Positions 29,811-40,844 of a stretch of DNA of 64,000 nt are shown in pieces (the first letter of the stretch is position 1; each line of letters begins with the position of its first letter). The DNA is from Marmoricola sp. Lineage in GTDB: Bacteria; Actinomycetota; Actinomycetes; Propionibacteriales; Nocardioidaceae. The translations under genes and the position numbers were made by a program. Under the pieces are notes generated by a model. It was not told the origin of the DNA and searched no databases. It saw only the letters and a program-made list of their open reading frames with translations. Location: positions 1 through 64,000 of the forward strand of contig JAOPXK010000086.1 in the NCBI GenBank assembly GCA_025965195.1, written 5' to 3'.

Positions 29811-30239
29811 ATGTTCAGCGGCACCTACACCCCGAAGCTCGATGAAAAGGGCCGGCTCTTCCTCCCGGCGAAGTTCCGGGAAGACATGAGGGGGGGGCTT
29901 GTGGTCACACGTGGTCAGGAACGCTCCCTCGACGTCCGCACCAAGGCCGACTTCGACGCCTTCGCCGAGAAGTTCAAGAACGCATCGCAGACCGACGCCC
30001 GGATGAGGGCCTACGGCCGGATGTTGTTCGCGCTCGCATCGGAGCAGACGCCCGACAAACAGGGCCGCATCACCATCACGCCGGAGCTGCGCAAGTACTC
30101 CGGCCTCGAGAAGGACGCCGTCGTCATCGGGGTCTACGACCGGATCGAGATCTGGGAGCCCCAGGCCTGGACGGCGTACTCCGAGGCGCAGGAGCAGGAG
30201 TTCTCGGACGTGCAGGAAGAGATCTTCCCGGGGTTCTGA
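29811..30239 (+). CDS. mraZ: Transcriptional regulator MraZ
   Basis: MFSGTYTPKLDEKGRLFLPAKFRE... and DKQGRITITPELRKYSGL AbrB-like duplicate. Confidence 0.97.
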   Translation: MFSGTYTPKLDEKGRLFLPAKFREDMRGGLVVTRGQERSLDVRTKADFDAFAEKFKNASQTDARMRAYGRMLFALASEQTPDKQGRITITPELRKYSGLEKDAVVIGVYDRIEIWEPQAWTAYSEAQEQEFSDVQEEIFPGF

Positions 30240-30453
30240 CGCAGAACTGGATCAACGGCTCGACCAACTTAAACAGCGGTGATCGCAGGACGAGGCTCGC
30301 GTCCGCTCTCTGTCTCGGCCAACTGGCGCACCTTCCCCGGTGCCAGAGGGCCGCTTCGCACGGAGAGCGGGCGGGAACCTGGTCAGGCGATCACCTCGGG
30401 CAAAGAAACCGATCAGCACACACGAGATCAGCAGACGTCAGGGGTCGAATCCG

Positions 30454-30597
30454 ATGAGTGGGGCCACAGGCACCGTCACACCCGCACGACGGGTGCGGCA
30501 CGAGGTGCGCGACGGCATCGCCGTGATGGCGTTCTCGCTGGCGGTCTCCTCCACTCTTGCGATCGTCCTGCTCCTGCTCACCCGGCTCGGCCGGTAG
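30454..30597 (+). CDS. Small single-TM protein (47 aa) in the dcw cluster
   Basis: [47 protein letters not shown]. Confidence 0.6.
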   Translation: MSGATGTVTPARRVRHEVRDGIAVMAFSLAVSSTLAIVLLLLTRLGR

Positions 30598-30610
30598 CGG
30601 GTCCGTAGCG

Positions 30611-31576
30611 ATGACGAAGCCTGCCCACGTCCCGGTTCTCCTTGACCGGGTCGTTGCTTTGGTGGCCCCGCCCCTCGATCGGCCTGGCTCGGTCCTCCTC
30701 GACGCAACCCTCGGTCTCGGAGGTCACGCCGAAGCCGTGCTGACCCGGTGTCCGGAGGCCCATGTCGTCGGTGTCGATCGCGACCTGCACGCGCTCGAGC
30801 TCGCGGGCGAACGGCTGGCTCCCTTCGGGGAACGGACCACGCTGGTGCACGCGGTCTACGACGAGATCCCCTCGGTACTCGCCGACCTCGGCATCGAGGC
30901 GGTCGACGGGGTCCTCTTCGACCTCGGCGTCTCCTCCATGCAGCTCGACGTGCGCTCGCGCGGTTTTGCCTACGCCGAGGACGCGCCACTCGACATGAGG
31001 ATGAACGACTCGGAGGGGCCGACCGCGGCCGACGTACTCAACACCTATGCGCCCGGCGACCTGGCCCGCATCCTCAAGACGTACGGCGAGGAGAAGTTCG
31101 CCCGCCCGATTGCGAATGCGATCGTCCGGGCCAGGGAGGTCGAGCCGTTCACGAACTCGGCGCGACTCGTCGAGCTGCTCTACTCCACGATTCCGGCGCC
31201 CGCCCGGCGCACCGGTGGGCATCCGGCGAAGCGCACGTTCCAGGCGCTCCGCATCGAGGTCAACGACGAGCTCGACGTGCTGCGTCGCGCGATCCCGGCA
31301 GCCATCGACTCGATCGGCGTCGGCGGCCGGGTGGTGGTGATGAGCTACCACTCCCTCGAGGACCGGATCACCAAGCAGGCCTTCACGGAGGTCACCCGCT
31401 CGAAGGTCCCGGTCGACATGCCGTTCGTGCCCGAGGGCCATGAGCCGGCGCTCAGGCTCGTCACCCGTGGGTCCGAGCAGGCCACCGATGCCGAGATCGC
31501 CCAGAACCCCCGCGCGGCCTCGGTCCGGTTGCGCGCGCTCGAACGAATCCGTCCCAGCACTGGAGCAGCAGCATGA
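30611..31576 (+). CDS. rsmH: 16S rRNA (cytosine(1402)-N(4))-methyltransferase
   Basis: [57 protein letters not shown]. Confidence 0.97.
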   Translation: MTKPAHVPVLLDRVVALVAPPLDRPGSVLLDATLGLGGHAEAVLTRCPEAHVVGVDRDLHALELAGERLAPFGERTTLVHAVYDEIPSVLADLGIEAVDGVLFDLGVSSMQLDVRSRGFAYAEDAPLDMRMNDSEGPTAADVLNTYAPGDLARILKTYGEEKFARPIANAIVRAREVEPFTNSARLVELLYSTIPAPARRTGGHPAKRTFQALRIEVNDELDVLRRAIPAAIDSIGVGGRVVVMSYHSLEDRITKQAFTEVTRSKVPVDMPFVPEGHEPALRLVTRGSEQATDAEIAQNPRAASVRLRALERIRPSTGAAA

Positions 31577-32220
31577 GCACCTTGATGAGCCAGGCCCGCA
31601 ACCGCGTCCCGCGCTTTGCCGAGGCCGCGGTCGAGCGAGCCCGGCTCTCCGTGGTGCCGCGTGGTCCCAGCCGGGCCAAGCGCACTCCGTTCGCAGTGCT
31701 GGTCCTGGTGCTGCTCGCCGGTGGTGTGGTCGGGCTGCTGGTGTTCAACACGAACATGCAGCAGAACTCGTTCTACGAGACCTCGCTGCAGACCCGGGCC
31801 AACGCCCTGGTGGCCCAGCAGGAGTCGCTCAACATGGACCTCGAAGCGCTGAGGAACCCTCAGCGGCTGGCCAGGGCCGCCAAGGCCGTCGGGATGGTCG
31901 CGCCGCCGAACCCGGCCTTCGTCCGGCTCTCGGACGGCAAGATCCTCGGCACGCCGATTCCCGCGACCACGGCCGACGCCGTCCGGATCAACTCGTTCCC
32001 GGCTGCCAAGCCGACCGACCTCGCGCCGCCGCCGCGGATCATCAAGGTGGTCGGCACCCCGAGGCTGACGCACGCGCAGAAGGTGGCGCTGCAGAAGGCC
32101 CAGCAGGCCGCCGACACGTTGGCCAACACGGCAGGCACCTCCACGAAGGGGACCACTGGCCCGGGTAGGAAGAACACAGGCACTCCGTCGAACACGAGCG
32201 GTCAGGGAGCGAACCGTTGA
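31573..32220 (+). CDS. FtsL-like division protein (single TM plus coiled coil)
   Basis: Position between rsmH and ftsI; TM segment [21 protein letters not shown] then coiled-coil [30 protein letters not shown]. Confidence 0.7.
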   Translation: MSTLMSQARNRVPRFAEAAVERARLSVVPRGPSRAKRTPFAVLVLVLLAGGVVGLLVFNTNMQQNSFYETSLQTRANALVAQQESLNMDLEALRNPQRLARAAKAVGMVAPPNPAFVRLSDGKILGTPIPATTADAVRINSFPAAKPTDLAPPPRIIKVVGTPRLTHAQKVALQKAQQAADTLANTAGTSTKGTTGPGRKNTGTPSNTSGQGANR

Positions 32221-34040
32221 GCCGGGCACAGGCACGATCGCTCCGTGGGTCGTCGGTGATCCGGCTGCGCGCGGCCCTCATCGTGATGACGATGATCCTG
32301 TCGCTCTTCGGAGCCCGGCTCTTCCAGCTCCAGGGGGTTGACCCGAACGACTACGCGGCAGCGGCTGCGGCCACTGGACTGGTGACCCTCGACCTGCCGG
32401 CCACCCGCGGCCAGATCCTGGATCGCAACGGCACGCCGCTGGCGGAGTCGGTCGACGGGCTGATGATCGTGGCCGACCCGTCCAGGACCAAGGACCATGC
32501 CGAGGAGATCGCGAAGATCCTCGCCGACCGGCTGCACCTCGACTACTTCGACGTACTCGCCACCCTGCAGAAGGCCACCACGAAGTCGGGGAACCCGAAC
32601 CACTTCGCCTACATCGCGCGCCGCATCCCGTCGACGCTCGCCACCAGCGTCGTGGCCGAGATCGACAAGCCCAAGGACGCCCAGGGCCGGCCGTTGTACG
32701 CCGGTATCGACACCCGTCGCGACCCGCTGCGCAACTATCCGGCCGGCGACGTCGCGGCCAACCTGCTCGGCTTCATGGGCGCCAACGGCGACCTGAGTGC
32801 CGGCGGCGGCGGCCTGGAGCAGAGCTTCAACAAGATGCTCGCCGGCAAGGATGGCACCGAGACCTATGAGGTCGGTGGCAACAACCGGATCCCGCTCGGG
32901 GAGAACACCGAGGTCAAGCCGGTCAACGGCCAGAACCTGCATCTCACGATCGACCGGGACGTCCAGTGGTACGCCCAGCGTGCCGTCCGGACCGCTGTAC
33001 AGCACTCGGGGGCGGACTCCGGCGCCGCGATCGCAATGGACACCCAGACCGGCGAGATCCTCGCCCTGGCCGACTACCCGACGTTCGACGCCAACAACCC
33101 GGGTGCGTCGAAGAAGGACGACCTCGGCGCCCGCTCGCTCAGCGACGTCTACGAGCCCGGATCGGTCGAGAAGACGCTGACCACGTCGGCCCTGATCAAC
33201 CTGGGCCGGGTCAGCCCGAGGACCAAGATCGCGCTTCCAGCCAACCAGATCGGTGGCGCCGGGTTGACGGTCGCCGATCGGGTGATCCACGACTACTTCA
33301 ACCACCCCAAGATCCACCTGACGCTCGCCGGGGTGATCGCGCTGTCCTCCAACATCGGCACCGCCCTGGCTGCCACGAAGTTCAAGCCGGGTGAGCTGCC
33401 CACCTACCTCCACGACTTCGGGCTCGGCCAGCGCAGCAACATCGGCATCCCCGGGGAGACTGCCGGTCTGGTCCCCAGCGGCAACTGGTCCGACCTGACC
33501 CGGTCCGAGGTCGCGTTCGGGCAGGGCATCTCGGTGAACGCGTTGCAGATGGTCACCGCGGTCAACGCGATCGCCAACGGCGGACAGCTGGTCACGCCCA
33601 GCCTGATCGAGGGACGTGCCACGACGGGTGCTGGAGCCGCAGTCGGCACCGCCATGACCACCCGCCGCCAGGTCATCACTCCCGAGACGGCCCGAAAAGA
33701 AACCTCGATGATGGAGATGGTGACCACTCAGGGCGCCGGTACCGCGCCGGAGGCGAAGGTCCCCGGATATCGCACCGCCGGCAAGACCGGCACGGCCCAG
33801 GAGGTCGGCGCGACCTGCAAGTGCTACGACGGCAGCCTCGACGTGTCGTTCGCCGGGTTCGCGCCCGCCGACAAGCCGCGCTTCACCGTCTACGTGGTGA
33901 TCAAGAACCCCCGCTCTGCTGGCGCCGGTGGTGGCGTGACCGCCGGCCCGCCGTTCCGGGAGATTCTCAGCTACCTGCTCCAGAAGTACGCCGTTCCGCC
34001 CACCGAGACCCCGCCGGCCGCCCTGCCGATCGAATGGTGA
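32217..34040 (+). CDS. ftsI: Penicillin-binding protein 2 / FtsI-type transpeptidase
   Basis: DLPATRGQILDRNGTPLA, catalytic-site region EPGSVEKTLTTSA, SSNIGT, TAGKTGTAQE. Confidence 0.93.
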   Translation: MSRAQARSLRGSSVIRLRAALIVMTMILSLFGARLFQLQGVDPNDYAAAAAATGLVTLDLPATRGQILDRNGTPLAESVDGLMIVADPSRTKDHAEEIAKILADRLHLDYFDVLATLQKATTKSGNPNHFAYIARRIPSTLATSVVAEIDKPKDAQGRPLYAGIDTRRDPLRNYPAGDVAANLLGFMGANGDLSAGGGGLEQSFNKMLAGKDGTETYEVGGNNRIPLGENTEVKPVNGQNLHLTIDRDVQWYAQRAVRTAVQHSGADSGAAIAMDTQTGEILALADYPTFDANNPGASKKDDLGARSLSDVYEPGSVEKTLTTSALINLGRVSPRTKIALPANQIGGAGLTVADRVIHDYFNHPKIHLTLAGVIALSSNIGTALAATKFKPGELPTYLHDFGLGQRSNIGIPGETAGLVPSGNWSDLTRSEVAFGQGISVNALQMVTAVNAIANGGQLVTPSLIEGRATTGAGAAVGTAMTTRRQVITPETARKETSMMEMVTTQGAGTAPEAKVPGYRTAGKTGTAQEVGATCKCYDGSLDVSFAGFAPADKPRFTVYVVIKNPRSAGAGGGVTAGPPFREILSYLLQKYAVPPTETPPAALPIEW

Positions 34041-34056
34041 GCGGTAGCGTCAGCAT

Positions 34057-35571
34057 GTGGCCGTTGTGAGTCTGACCCGCCCGGCCTCGCCGGTGCGGAC
34101 CCCGCTGGACGCGGTCGTCTCACTGCTCGGCGCACGGGTGACCGGAGCCGTCTCCGGAGTCGTGGTGACCGGTCTCTCGCTCAGCACCGAGCGGGTGGCT
34201 CCGGGTGACCTGTACGCCGCCCTGCCCGGCGCCCGGGCCCATGGGGCGGCGTACGCCGACGACGCGGTCGCGGCCGGAGCGGTCGCGGTGCTCACCGATG
34301 CCGAAGGCGCGGCACTCGCCTCGTCGACCGGTGTGCCGGTGCTGGTCGTCGACCGCCCGCGCATCGTCCTCGGCGATCTGGCCGCTCAGCTGTACGGGAA
34401 CCCGGCGTCGGACCTGACCCTGCTGGCTGTCACCGGCACCCAGGGCAAGACCACGACCACCCGGTTGCTCGAAGCCGGCCTGGAGCAGGCGGGCATCCGT
34501 GCTGCGGTTGTCGGCACGGTCGGGACCCGGATCGCGGGCCGGGACGTCAAGACTGCGCTGACCACCCCGGAGGCGCCCGACCTGCACGCGCTCTTCGCCG
34601 TGATGCGCGAGCAGCACGTGGTCGCTTGCGCGATGGAGGTCTCCAGCCACGCACTCGTCCTCGGTCGGGTCGACGGGGTGGTCTTCGACGTTGCGGCGTT
34701 CATCAACCTCGGCCGTGACCACCTCGACTTCCACGCCACCGTCGAGGAGTACTTCGCAGCGAAGGCGTCGCTGTTCACTCCCGCGCGGGCGAAGCTCGGC
34801 CTGACCAACCTCGATGACGAGCACGGGCGGGCGCTTCTCGGCCTGGCCACCGTGCCGATGCGGACGTTCTCGCCGTCGGGGGAGGATGCCGACTGGCGCG
34901 CCGTCGACATCGCGTTGAAGCCCGAGGGATCGACCTTCACCGTGCTGACACCGACGGGCGGGTCGGTCGCCGCCGGGGTGCCGCTGACCGGATCCTTCAA
35001 CGTCGCGAACGCCCTGTGCGCGATTGCCCTGGCTGGTGAAGCCGGCTTCGACCCTGCCGTGGTGGCACAGGGGATTGCGGCTTCGGACGGCGTGCCGGGC
35101 CGTCTCGAGCGCATCGACGGTGGCCAGGACTTCCAAGTCGTCGTCGACTACGCCCACAAGCCCGATGCGGTCGAGGCTGCGCTCGCCGCGCTGCGTCCAC
35201 TGACGACCGGCCGGCTGATCCTGGTGATCGGCGCCGGCGGCGACCGTGACACCGGCAAGCGACCGGTGATGGGCGAGATCAGCGCCCGGCTCGCCGACGT
35301 GCTCATCGTCACCGACGACAACCCGCGCAGCGAGGACCCCTCGGCGATCCGGGCGGCCGTCCTCGCCGGAGCACGCGGTCGATCGAGCGCAGCCGAGATC
35401 ACTGAGATCGGCGATCGTCGTACCGCGATCCGGCAGGCGATTGCCCTTGCCCGCCGCGGCGATACCGTCCTGATCGCAGGCAAGGGCCACGAGACCGGAC
35501 AGGAGATCGACGGCGTGATCCATCCGTTCGATGATCGCGACGAGGTGCGCGCCGCACTGGAGGATCGATGA
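34057..35571 (+). CDS. murE: UDP-N-acetylmuramyl-tripeptide synthetase (MurE)
   Basis: AVTGTQGKTTTTRLLEAGL, AMEVSSHALVLGRVDGVVFDVAAFINLGRDHLDFH, VTDDNPRSEDP. Confidence 0.96.
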   Translation: MAVVSLTRPASPVRTPLDAVVSLLGARVTGAVSGVVVTGLSLSTERVAPGDLYAALPGARAHGAAYADDAVAAGAVAVLTDAEGAALASSTGVPVLVVDRPRIVLGDLAAQLYGNPASDLTLLAVTGTQGKTTTTRLLEAGLEQAGIRAAVVGTVGTRIAGRDVKTALTTPEAPDLHALFAVMREQHVVACAMEVSSHALVLGRVDGVVFDVAAFINLGRDHLDFHATVEEYFAAKASLFTPARAKLGLTNLDDEHGRALLGLATVPMRTFSPSGEDADWRAVDIALKPEGSTFTVLTPTGGSVAAGVPLTGSFNVANALCAIALAGEAGFDPAVVAQGIAASDGVPGRLERIDGGQDFQVVVDYAHKPDAVEAALAALRPLTTGRLILVIGAGGDRDTGKRPVMGEISARLADVLIVTDDNPRSEDPSAIRAAVLAGARGRSSAAEITEIGDRRTAIRQAIALARRGDTVLIAGKGHETGQEIDGVIHPFDDRDEVRAALEDR

Positions 35572-36959
35572 TTCCGCTGTCCCTGAAGGAGATCGCGGCC
35601 ATCGTCGGCGGCGAGGTGCACGGTGACGACGTCGTGGTCACCGGTGCGGCCTTCCTCGACAGCCGCAACCCGGTTCCGGGCGGACTCTTCGTCGCGATCG
35701 ACGGCGAACACGTCGACGGTCACGCGTACGCCGGGGGCGCGATCGCGGCGGGAGCGGCCGCCGTACTCGGCTCTCGACCGACCGGGGTTCCGACGGTCGT
35801 CGTCGCTGATCCTCAACAGGCGCTGGGCAAACTCGCACGAGCGGTGCTCGACCGGCTCGCCGTTCTGGTCGTTGCGCTTACCGGCTCCCAAGGCAAGACC
35901 GGCACCAAGGACCTGCTGGCGAGCCTGCTCGCCGACGCAGGAACGACGATCGCGACTGCCGGCAACCTCAACAACGAGCTCGGGGTGCCGCTGACGGTGC
36001 TGCGCGCCGATGAGTCGACGGACTACCTCGTGGTGGAGATGGGTGCGCGGGGCATCGGCCATATCGCGTATCTCTGCGAGATCGCGCCGCCCAACGTCGC
36101 GATGGCGCTGAACGTCGGCGTCGCGCACATCGGTGAGTTCGGTGGCAAGGCGGAGATCGCGCAGGCGAAGGGCGAGATCGTGGAAGCCCTCGCGAGCGAC
36201 GGGACCGCCGTACTCAATGCCGACGACCCGCTCGTCGACGCGATGGCGGGCCGTACGCAGGGGCAGGTGCTGCGTTTCGGGTACGCCGGCAGCGCCGACG
36301 TCCGGATCGAGAACCTCGTGCTCGACGACCTGGGCCGGGCCACCTTCGACCTCGTGCGCGGGCCGGAACGTGAGTCGGTCTCCCTGCAGGGGCTGGGCCG
36401 GCACCAGGCCAGCAACGCCGCCGCCGCGGCCACTGCTGCGATCGCCGTCGGTCTGCCCCTGAGGCGGATTGCCGCGAGCCTCAGCACGGCTCGGTCGGCG
36501 TCACGGTGGCGGATGGAGCTGCATGAGCGCGCCGATGGCCTGACCGTGATCAACGACGCCTACAACGCGAATCCCGACTCCATGCGCGCGGCGCTGGAGA
36601 CGCTGAGTGGCATCGGCAAGCGGAGCGGCCGCCGGACCGTCGCCGTACTCGGGGAGATGGGTGAGCTCGGCGCGGCGAGCCACGAGGCACACCGTGCCCT
36701 TGGGACACTGGCGCAGGAGCTGGCCATCGATGCGGTGGTCGTGGTGGGTGCCGGCTCTCGCCCGATCTTCGACGCGCTGGTCCAGGAGCGCGGTGACGAC
36801 GGATCGGCCGTTGCCGTGGAGACCACCGAGCAGGCCGAGACCTGGTTGCGCGAGAATGTCGCGGGCCCGGACGTGGTGCTGGTCAAGGCCTCCCGGGCAG
36901 CCGAGCTGGAAAGAGTTGCCGAGATATTCATCGACGAAGCGAAGGAGGCGAGCACGTGA
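35568..36959 (+). CDS. murF: UDP-N-acetylmuramoyl-tripeptide--D-alanyl-D-alanine ligase (MurF)
   Basis: LTGSQGKTGTKDLLASLL, NNELGVPLTVL, INDAYNANPDSMRAALETL. Confidence 0.96.
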   Translation: MIPLSLKEIAAIVGGEVHGDDVVVTGAAFLDSRNPVPGGLFVAIDGEHVDGHAYAGGAIAAGAAAVLGSRPTGVPTVVVADPQQALGKLARAVLDRLAVLVVALTGSQGKTGTKDLLASLLADAGTTIATAGNLNNELGVPLTVLRADESTDYLVVEMGARGIGHIAYLCEIAPPNVAMALNVGVAHIGEFGGKAEIAQAKGEIVEALASDGTAVLNADDPLVDAMAGRTQGQVLRFGYAGSADVRIENLVLDDLGRATFDLVRGPERESVSLQGLGRHQASNAAAAATAAIAVGLPLRRIAASLSTARSASRWRMELHERADGLTVINDAYNANPDSMRAALETLSGIGKRSGRRTVAVLGEMGELGAASHEAHRALGTLAQELAIDAVVVVGAGSRPIFDALVQERGDDGSAVAVETTEQAETWLRENVAGPDVVLVKASRAAELERVAEIFIDEAKEAST

Positions 36960-38026
36960 GAGCGATCCTGCTCGCCGGCGGTCTGTCGCTGATCTTCACG
37001 CTCGTCGGGACCCGGTTCGCCATTCAGGTGCTCGCCGCGCGCGGCTATGGCCAGCTGATCCGCGACGACGGGCCGACCTCGCACCACACCAAGCGCGGCA
37101 CACCCACGATGGGCGGGCTGGTGATCGTGCTCGCCACCGTGCTGAGCTACCTGATCGCCAAGCTGATCACCGGTCGCCAGCCGACGGCGTCGGCCTGGCT
37201 GGAGCTCGGTCTCTTCGTCGGGCTCGGAACGGTCGGATTCCTCGACGACTTCATCAAGATCTCCAAGCAGCGCAGCCTCGGCCTGCGGAGCAAGGCGAAG
37301 TTCATCGGCCAGACCGTGGCGGCGCTGGCCTTCGCCTGGCTGGCGCTGTCGCCCTGGCTCAAGGACTCCCGCGGCCAGACTCCGGCCGGGCACTCGATCT
37401 CGTTCATCCGCGACTCGGCGCACTGGGTGTGGCCGACGGCCCTGCTGATCATCTTCATGATGTTGCTGATCGCCGGCACCAGCAATGCGGTCAACCTCAC
37501 CGATGGACTCGACGGGCTGGCCACCGGTGCCTGCATGATGGTCTTCGGCGCCTACACCCTGGTGAACATCTGGCAGAACAACCAGTGGTGTGGCCGGTTC
37601 CCGAGCCAGACCTGTTATGAGGTGCGCGATCCGCTGGACCTCGCCGTCATCTCCGCAGCCATCACCGGATCCTGTTTCGGTTTCCTGTGGTGGAACGCCT
37701 CGCCCGCGAAGATCTTCATGGGTGACACCGGATCGCTCGCCCTCGGTGGCGCGCTGGCCGGCATGGCGATCCTCACCCGCACCGAGTTCCTGCTCGCGCT
37801 GCTCGGTGGCCTGTTCGTGATCCAGACCCTGTCGGTGATCCTGCAGGTCGGTTTCTTCAAGGCCACCAAGGGCAAACGACTCTTCCGGATGGCGCCGCTC
37901 CATCACCACTTCGAGATGCTCGGGTGGGAGGAGATCACGGTCGTGATCCGGTTCTGGATCATCACCGGCATCTTTGTCGCGGCGGGCCTCGGTGTCTTCT
38001 ACGCGCAGTGGGTCGCCGGAACATGA
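36956..38026 (+). CDS. mraY: Phospho-N-acetylmuramoyl-pentapeptide-transferase
   Basis: DDGPTSHHTKRGTPTMGGLVI, FLDDFIKISKQRSLGL, NAVNLTDGLDGLATG, APLHHHFEMLGWEE. Confidence 0.97.
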   Translation: MRAILLAGGLSLIFTLVGTRFAIQVLAARGYGQLIRDDGPTSHHTKRGTPTMGGLVIVLATVLSYLIAKLITGRQPTASAWLELGLFVGLGTVGFLDDFIKISKQRSLGLRSKAKFIGQTVAALAFAWLALSPWLKDSRGQTPAGHSISFIRDSAHWVWPTALLIIFMMLLIAGTSNAVNLTDGLDGLATGACMMVFGAYTLVNIWQNNQWCGRFPSQTCYEVRDPLDLAVISAAITGSCFGFLWWNASPAKIFMGDTGSLALGGALAGMAILTRTEFLLALLGGLFVIQTLSVILQVGFFKATKGKRLFRMAPLHHHFEMLGWEEITVVIRFWIITGIFVAAGLGVFYAQWVAGT

Positions 38027-38078
38027 GGTCCACCCCAGCCAGGCACCCGCGTCGCTCGCGCCTCGTCAAGGACTCCGG

Positions 38079-39548
38079 ATGAACCTGAACGACCTCGGCC
38101 GAGGTGACTCCTGGGAAGGCGTCCGGGCCGTCGTTGCCGGAATGGGCGTGTCCGGCTTCGCCGCCGCCGACAACCTGACGCACATGGGCGCCACCGTCAC
38201 CGCCCTGGACGACTCCGAAGCGGGGGAGCGTCCCGAGAAGGCCACCCTGCTCGAGATCCTCGGTGCCACCGTCCGACTCGGAGCGGGCTCGACCGCCCTC
38301 CTCCCTGACGATGTGGACGTGGTCGTCACCTCACCCGGCTGGTCACCCGGAGCCCCGCTGCTCGCTCAGGCGGTCGCTCGTGGCATTCCGGTCTGGGGTG
38401 AGGTCGAGCTCGCCTGGCGCCTGCGCGACCTGAACAATCCGGCGCCCTGGCTGGCGGTCACCGGCACCAACGGGAAGACCACGACCGTGCAGATGCTCGA
38501 GGCCATGCTCCGCGCCGGCGGGTTGCGAACGGTGGCTGCCGGCAACGTCGGGCTGCCGATCGTCGAAGCGGTGATGGACCCGACGCCGTACGACGTGATC
38601 GCGGTCGAGCTGTCCAGCTTCCAGCTTCACTACACGTCCTCGATGAAGGCCGAGTCGGCCGCCGTACTCAACGTCGCCGAGGACCATCTCGACTGGTACG
38701 CCTCCTTCGACCAGTACGTCGCCGACAAGGGCCGGATCTACCGAGGCGTCGAACGTGCCTGTGTCTACAACGTCTCCGACTCGGTGACCGAGCAGCTGGT
38801 CCGCGATGCCGACGTCCAGGACGGGGCCAGGGCGATCGGCTTCACGCTCGGTACGCCCGGCGCCGGGATGCTCGGTCTTGTCGGCGACGTACTCGCTGAC
38901 CGGGCCTTCATCGAGCAGCGGCAGTCGACCGCGGCGGAGATCTGCACACTGGCCGACCTGGCGACGCCGGCTCCGCACTACGTGGCGAACGCGCTCGCCG
39001 CAGCGGCCCTCGCGCGGTCCCACGGAGTCTCGACCGCCGCCATTCGCGACGCGCTGATCGCGTTCCGTCCCGACGGTCACCGGATCAGCGAGGTCGCCAG
39101 CTTCGGCGGCGTCACCTGGATCGATGACTCCAAGGCCACGAACCCGCACGCCGCGCTGGCCTCGCTGCGGGGCTACGACCCGGTCGTCTGGATCGCCGGT
39201 GGCCTCGCGAAGGGTGCCTCGTTCGACGAGCTGGTCCGGGCGGTCAAGGACCGGCTCCGCGGCGTGGTCCTGATCGGTCGTGATGCTGGAGTGATTCGTG
39301 AGGCGCTTTCGCGACACGCGCCCGATGTCCCGGTGTTCGAACTTGGCGCCGGAGAGACTGGCTCAACAGACAGGCCCATGGATCGCGTAGTGGCGCAAGC
39401 CGCTGCGCTCGCGCGGCCGGGCGACACGGTATTGCTGGCGCCCGGTTGTGCGTCGATGGACATGTTCGCCAACTACGGCGCTCGCGGAGACGCTTTCGCG
39501 GAGGCCGTGCTCAGCTGGCGACAGGAGCGCGACCAGGAGGATTCGTGA
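38079..39548 (+). CDS. murD: UDP-N-acetylmuramoylalanine--D-glutamate ligase
   Basis: VTGTNGKTTTVQMLEAML, VAGNVGLPI, LNVAEDHLDWY, WIDDSKATNPHAA. ATG at 38079. Confidence 0.95.
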   Translation: MNLNDLGRGDSWEGVRAVVAGMGVSGFAAADNLTHMGATVTALDDSEAGERPEKATLLEILGATVRLGAGSTALLPDDVDVVVTSPGWSPGAPLLAQAVARGIPVWGEVELAWRLRDLNNPAPWLAVTGTNGKTTTVQMLEAMLRAGGLRTVAAGNVGLPIVEAVMDPTPYDVIAVELSSFQLHYTSSMKAESAAVLNVAEDHLDWYASFDQYVADKGRIYRGVERACVYNVSDSVTEQLVRDADVQDGARAIGFTLGTPGAGMLGLVGDVLADRAFIEQRQSTAAEICTLADLATPAPHYVANALAAAALARSHGVSTAAIRDALIAFRPDGHRISEVASFGGVTWIDDSKATNPHAALASLRGYDPVVWIAGGLAKGASFDELVRAVKDRLRGVVLIGRDAGVIREALSRHAPDVPVFELGAGETGSTDRPMDRVVAQAAALARPGDTVLLAPGCASMDMFANYGARGDAFAEAVLSWRQERDQEDS

Positions 39549-40807
39549 GCGTCACCACCCAGGCCCGGGCCGGACAGCGGTCCCCGTCCGGGGTGGCGGG
39601 TTGGCTGAGCTCCTTCAAGCAGACCCTGGACCGCCCTCTCACGTCGTACTACCTGCTCTTCGGTGCCTCGTCGATGCTGCTCGCCATCGGGCTGATCATG
39701 GTGCTGAGCGCGTCGAGCGTCTACTCCTTCACGCAGTACCACAGCAGTTATCACATCTTCCTCAAGCAGCTGACCTGGGTGCTGCTCGCGCTGCCGCTGG
39801 CCTATGTCGCGACCCGGGTGCCCCGGATGGCGATCCGAAGGCTCTCCTGGGCGGCAGTCGGGGTGTCCATCGTGCTGCTCGCGCTGACCCAGACCGGCCT
39901 GGGCGTCGTGGTCAACGGCAACCGGAACTGGCTCTCGCTCGGCCCGGTCCTGATCCAGCCGTCGGAGATCGCCAAGCTGGCCATCATCATCTGGTCGGCC
40001 GATGTCTATGCCCGCAAGGAGAAGCTCCTCGACGACTGGCGGCACACCGTGCTCCCGGTCGTCCCTGTCGTGGGCCTGATCGCGGTGCTGGTGATCGTCG
40101 AGCACGACCTCGGCACCGCGCTCGTCCTGTTCGCGATCATGCTCGGCATGCTCTGGGTGGTCGGTGCCCCGGCGCGGCTGTTCGGGATCTCGTTCTCGAT
40201 CATCGGCGTCTCGGCGTTCTTCCTGGCCACCACCAGTCCCGAGCGGCGCTCCCGGCTGACCAGCTTCACCGACCCGATGAAGCACTTCCAGGACCAGGGC
40301 TGGCAGGCCGGCCACGGACTGCTCGGGATGGCCAGCGGTGGCATTTTCGGCAAGGGCCTCTCGGCCAGCCAGCAGAAGTGGGGCAACCTGCCCGAGGCGC
40401 ACACCGACTTCATCTACGCCGTCCTCGGCGAGGAGCTCGGACTGGTCGGCACGCTGCTGGTGCTGGCGCTGTTCCTGACGATCACCTATGCCGCGGTCCG
40501 GCTGGCGATGCAGACCCGCGACCCGTTCGTCCGCTACGTCACTGCCGGCATCACGATCTGGCTGATGGCCCAGATGATGATCAACATCGGAATGGTGCTG
40601 GCGCTGCTGCCCGTGATCGGCATCCCGCTACCGCTCGTGTCGTACGGCGGATCAGGGTTGCTGCCCTCGGTGATCGGGCTCGGCCTGATGATCGGGTTCG
40701 CCCGCTCCGAGCCCGAGGCCGCCGATGCGCTGCGCGACAAGCGTCGTGGCAGGAAGTCCGTCCGCCCGGGCATCAACGCGGGCGCCCGCCCGAGGCGAGG
40801 GCAGTGA
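39545..40807 (+). CDS. ftsW: SEDS glycosyltransferase FtsW
   Basis: LIQPSEIAKLAIIIW, EHDLGTALVLFAIM, LPEAHTDFIYAVLGEELGLVGTL, GIPLPLVSYGGSGLLP. Confidence 0.95.
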   Translation: MSVTTQARAGQRSPSGVAGWLSSFKQTLDRPLTSYYLLFGASSMLLAIGLIMVLSASSVYSFTQYHSSYHIFLKQLTWVLLALPLAYVATRVPRMAIRRLSWAAVGVSIVLLALTQTGLGVVVNGNRNWLSLGPVLIQPSEIAKLAIIIWSADVYARKEKLLDDWRHTVLPVVPVVGLIAVLVIVEHDLGTALVLFAIMLGMLWVVGAPARLFGISFSIIGVSAFFLATTSPERRSRLTSFTDPMKHFQDQGWQAGHGLLGMASGGIFGKGLSASQQKWGNLPEAHTDFIYAVLGEELGLVGTLLVLALFLTITYAAVRLAMQTRDPFVRYVTAGITIWLMAQMMINIGMVLALLPVIGIPLPLVSYGGSGLLPSVIGLGLMIGFARSEPEAADALRDKRRGRKSVRPGINAGARPRRGQ

Positions 40808-40844
40808 CAGTCGTCGGCGAGAGGCCCGTAGTCCGAGGCACACG

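Noticed and set aside
34120-35523. 467-aa minus-strand ORF
   Set aside because: Antisense to murE, with no independent domain or RBS support.
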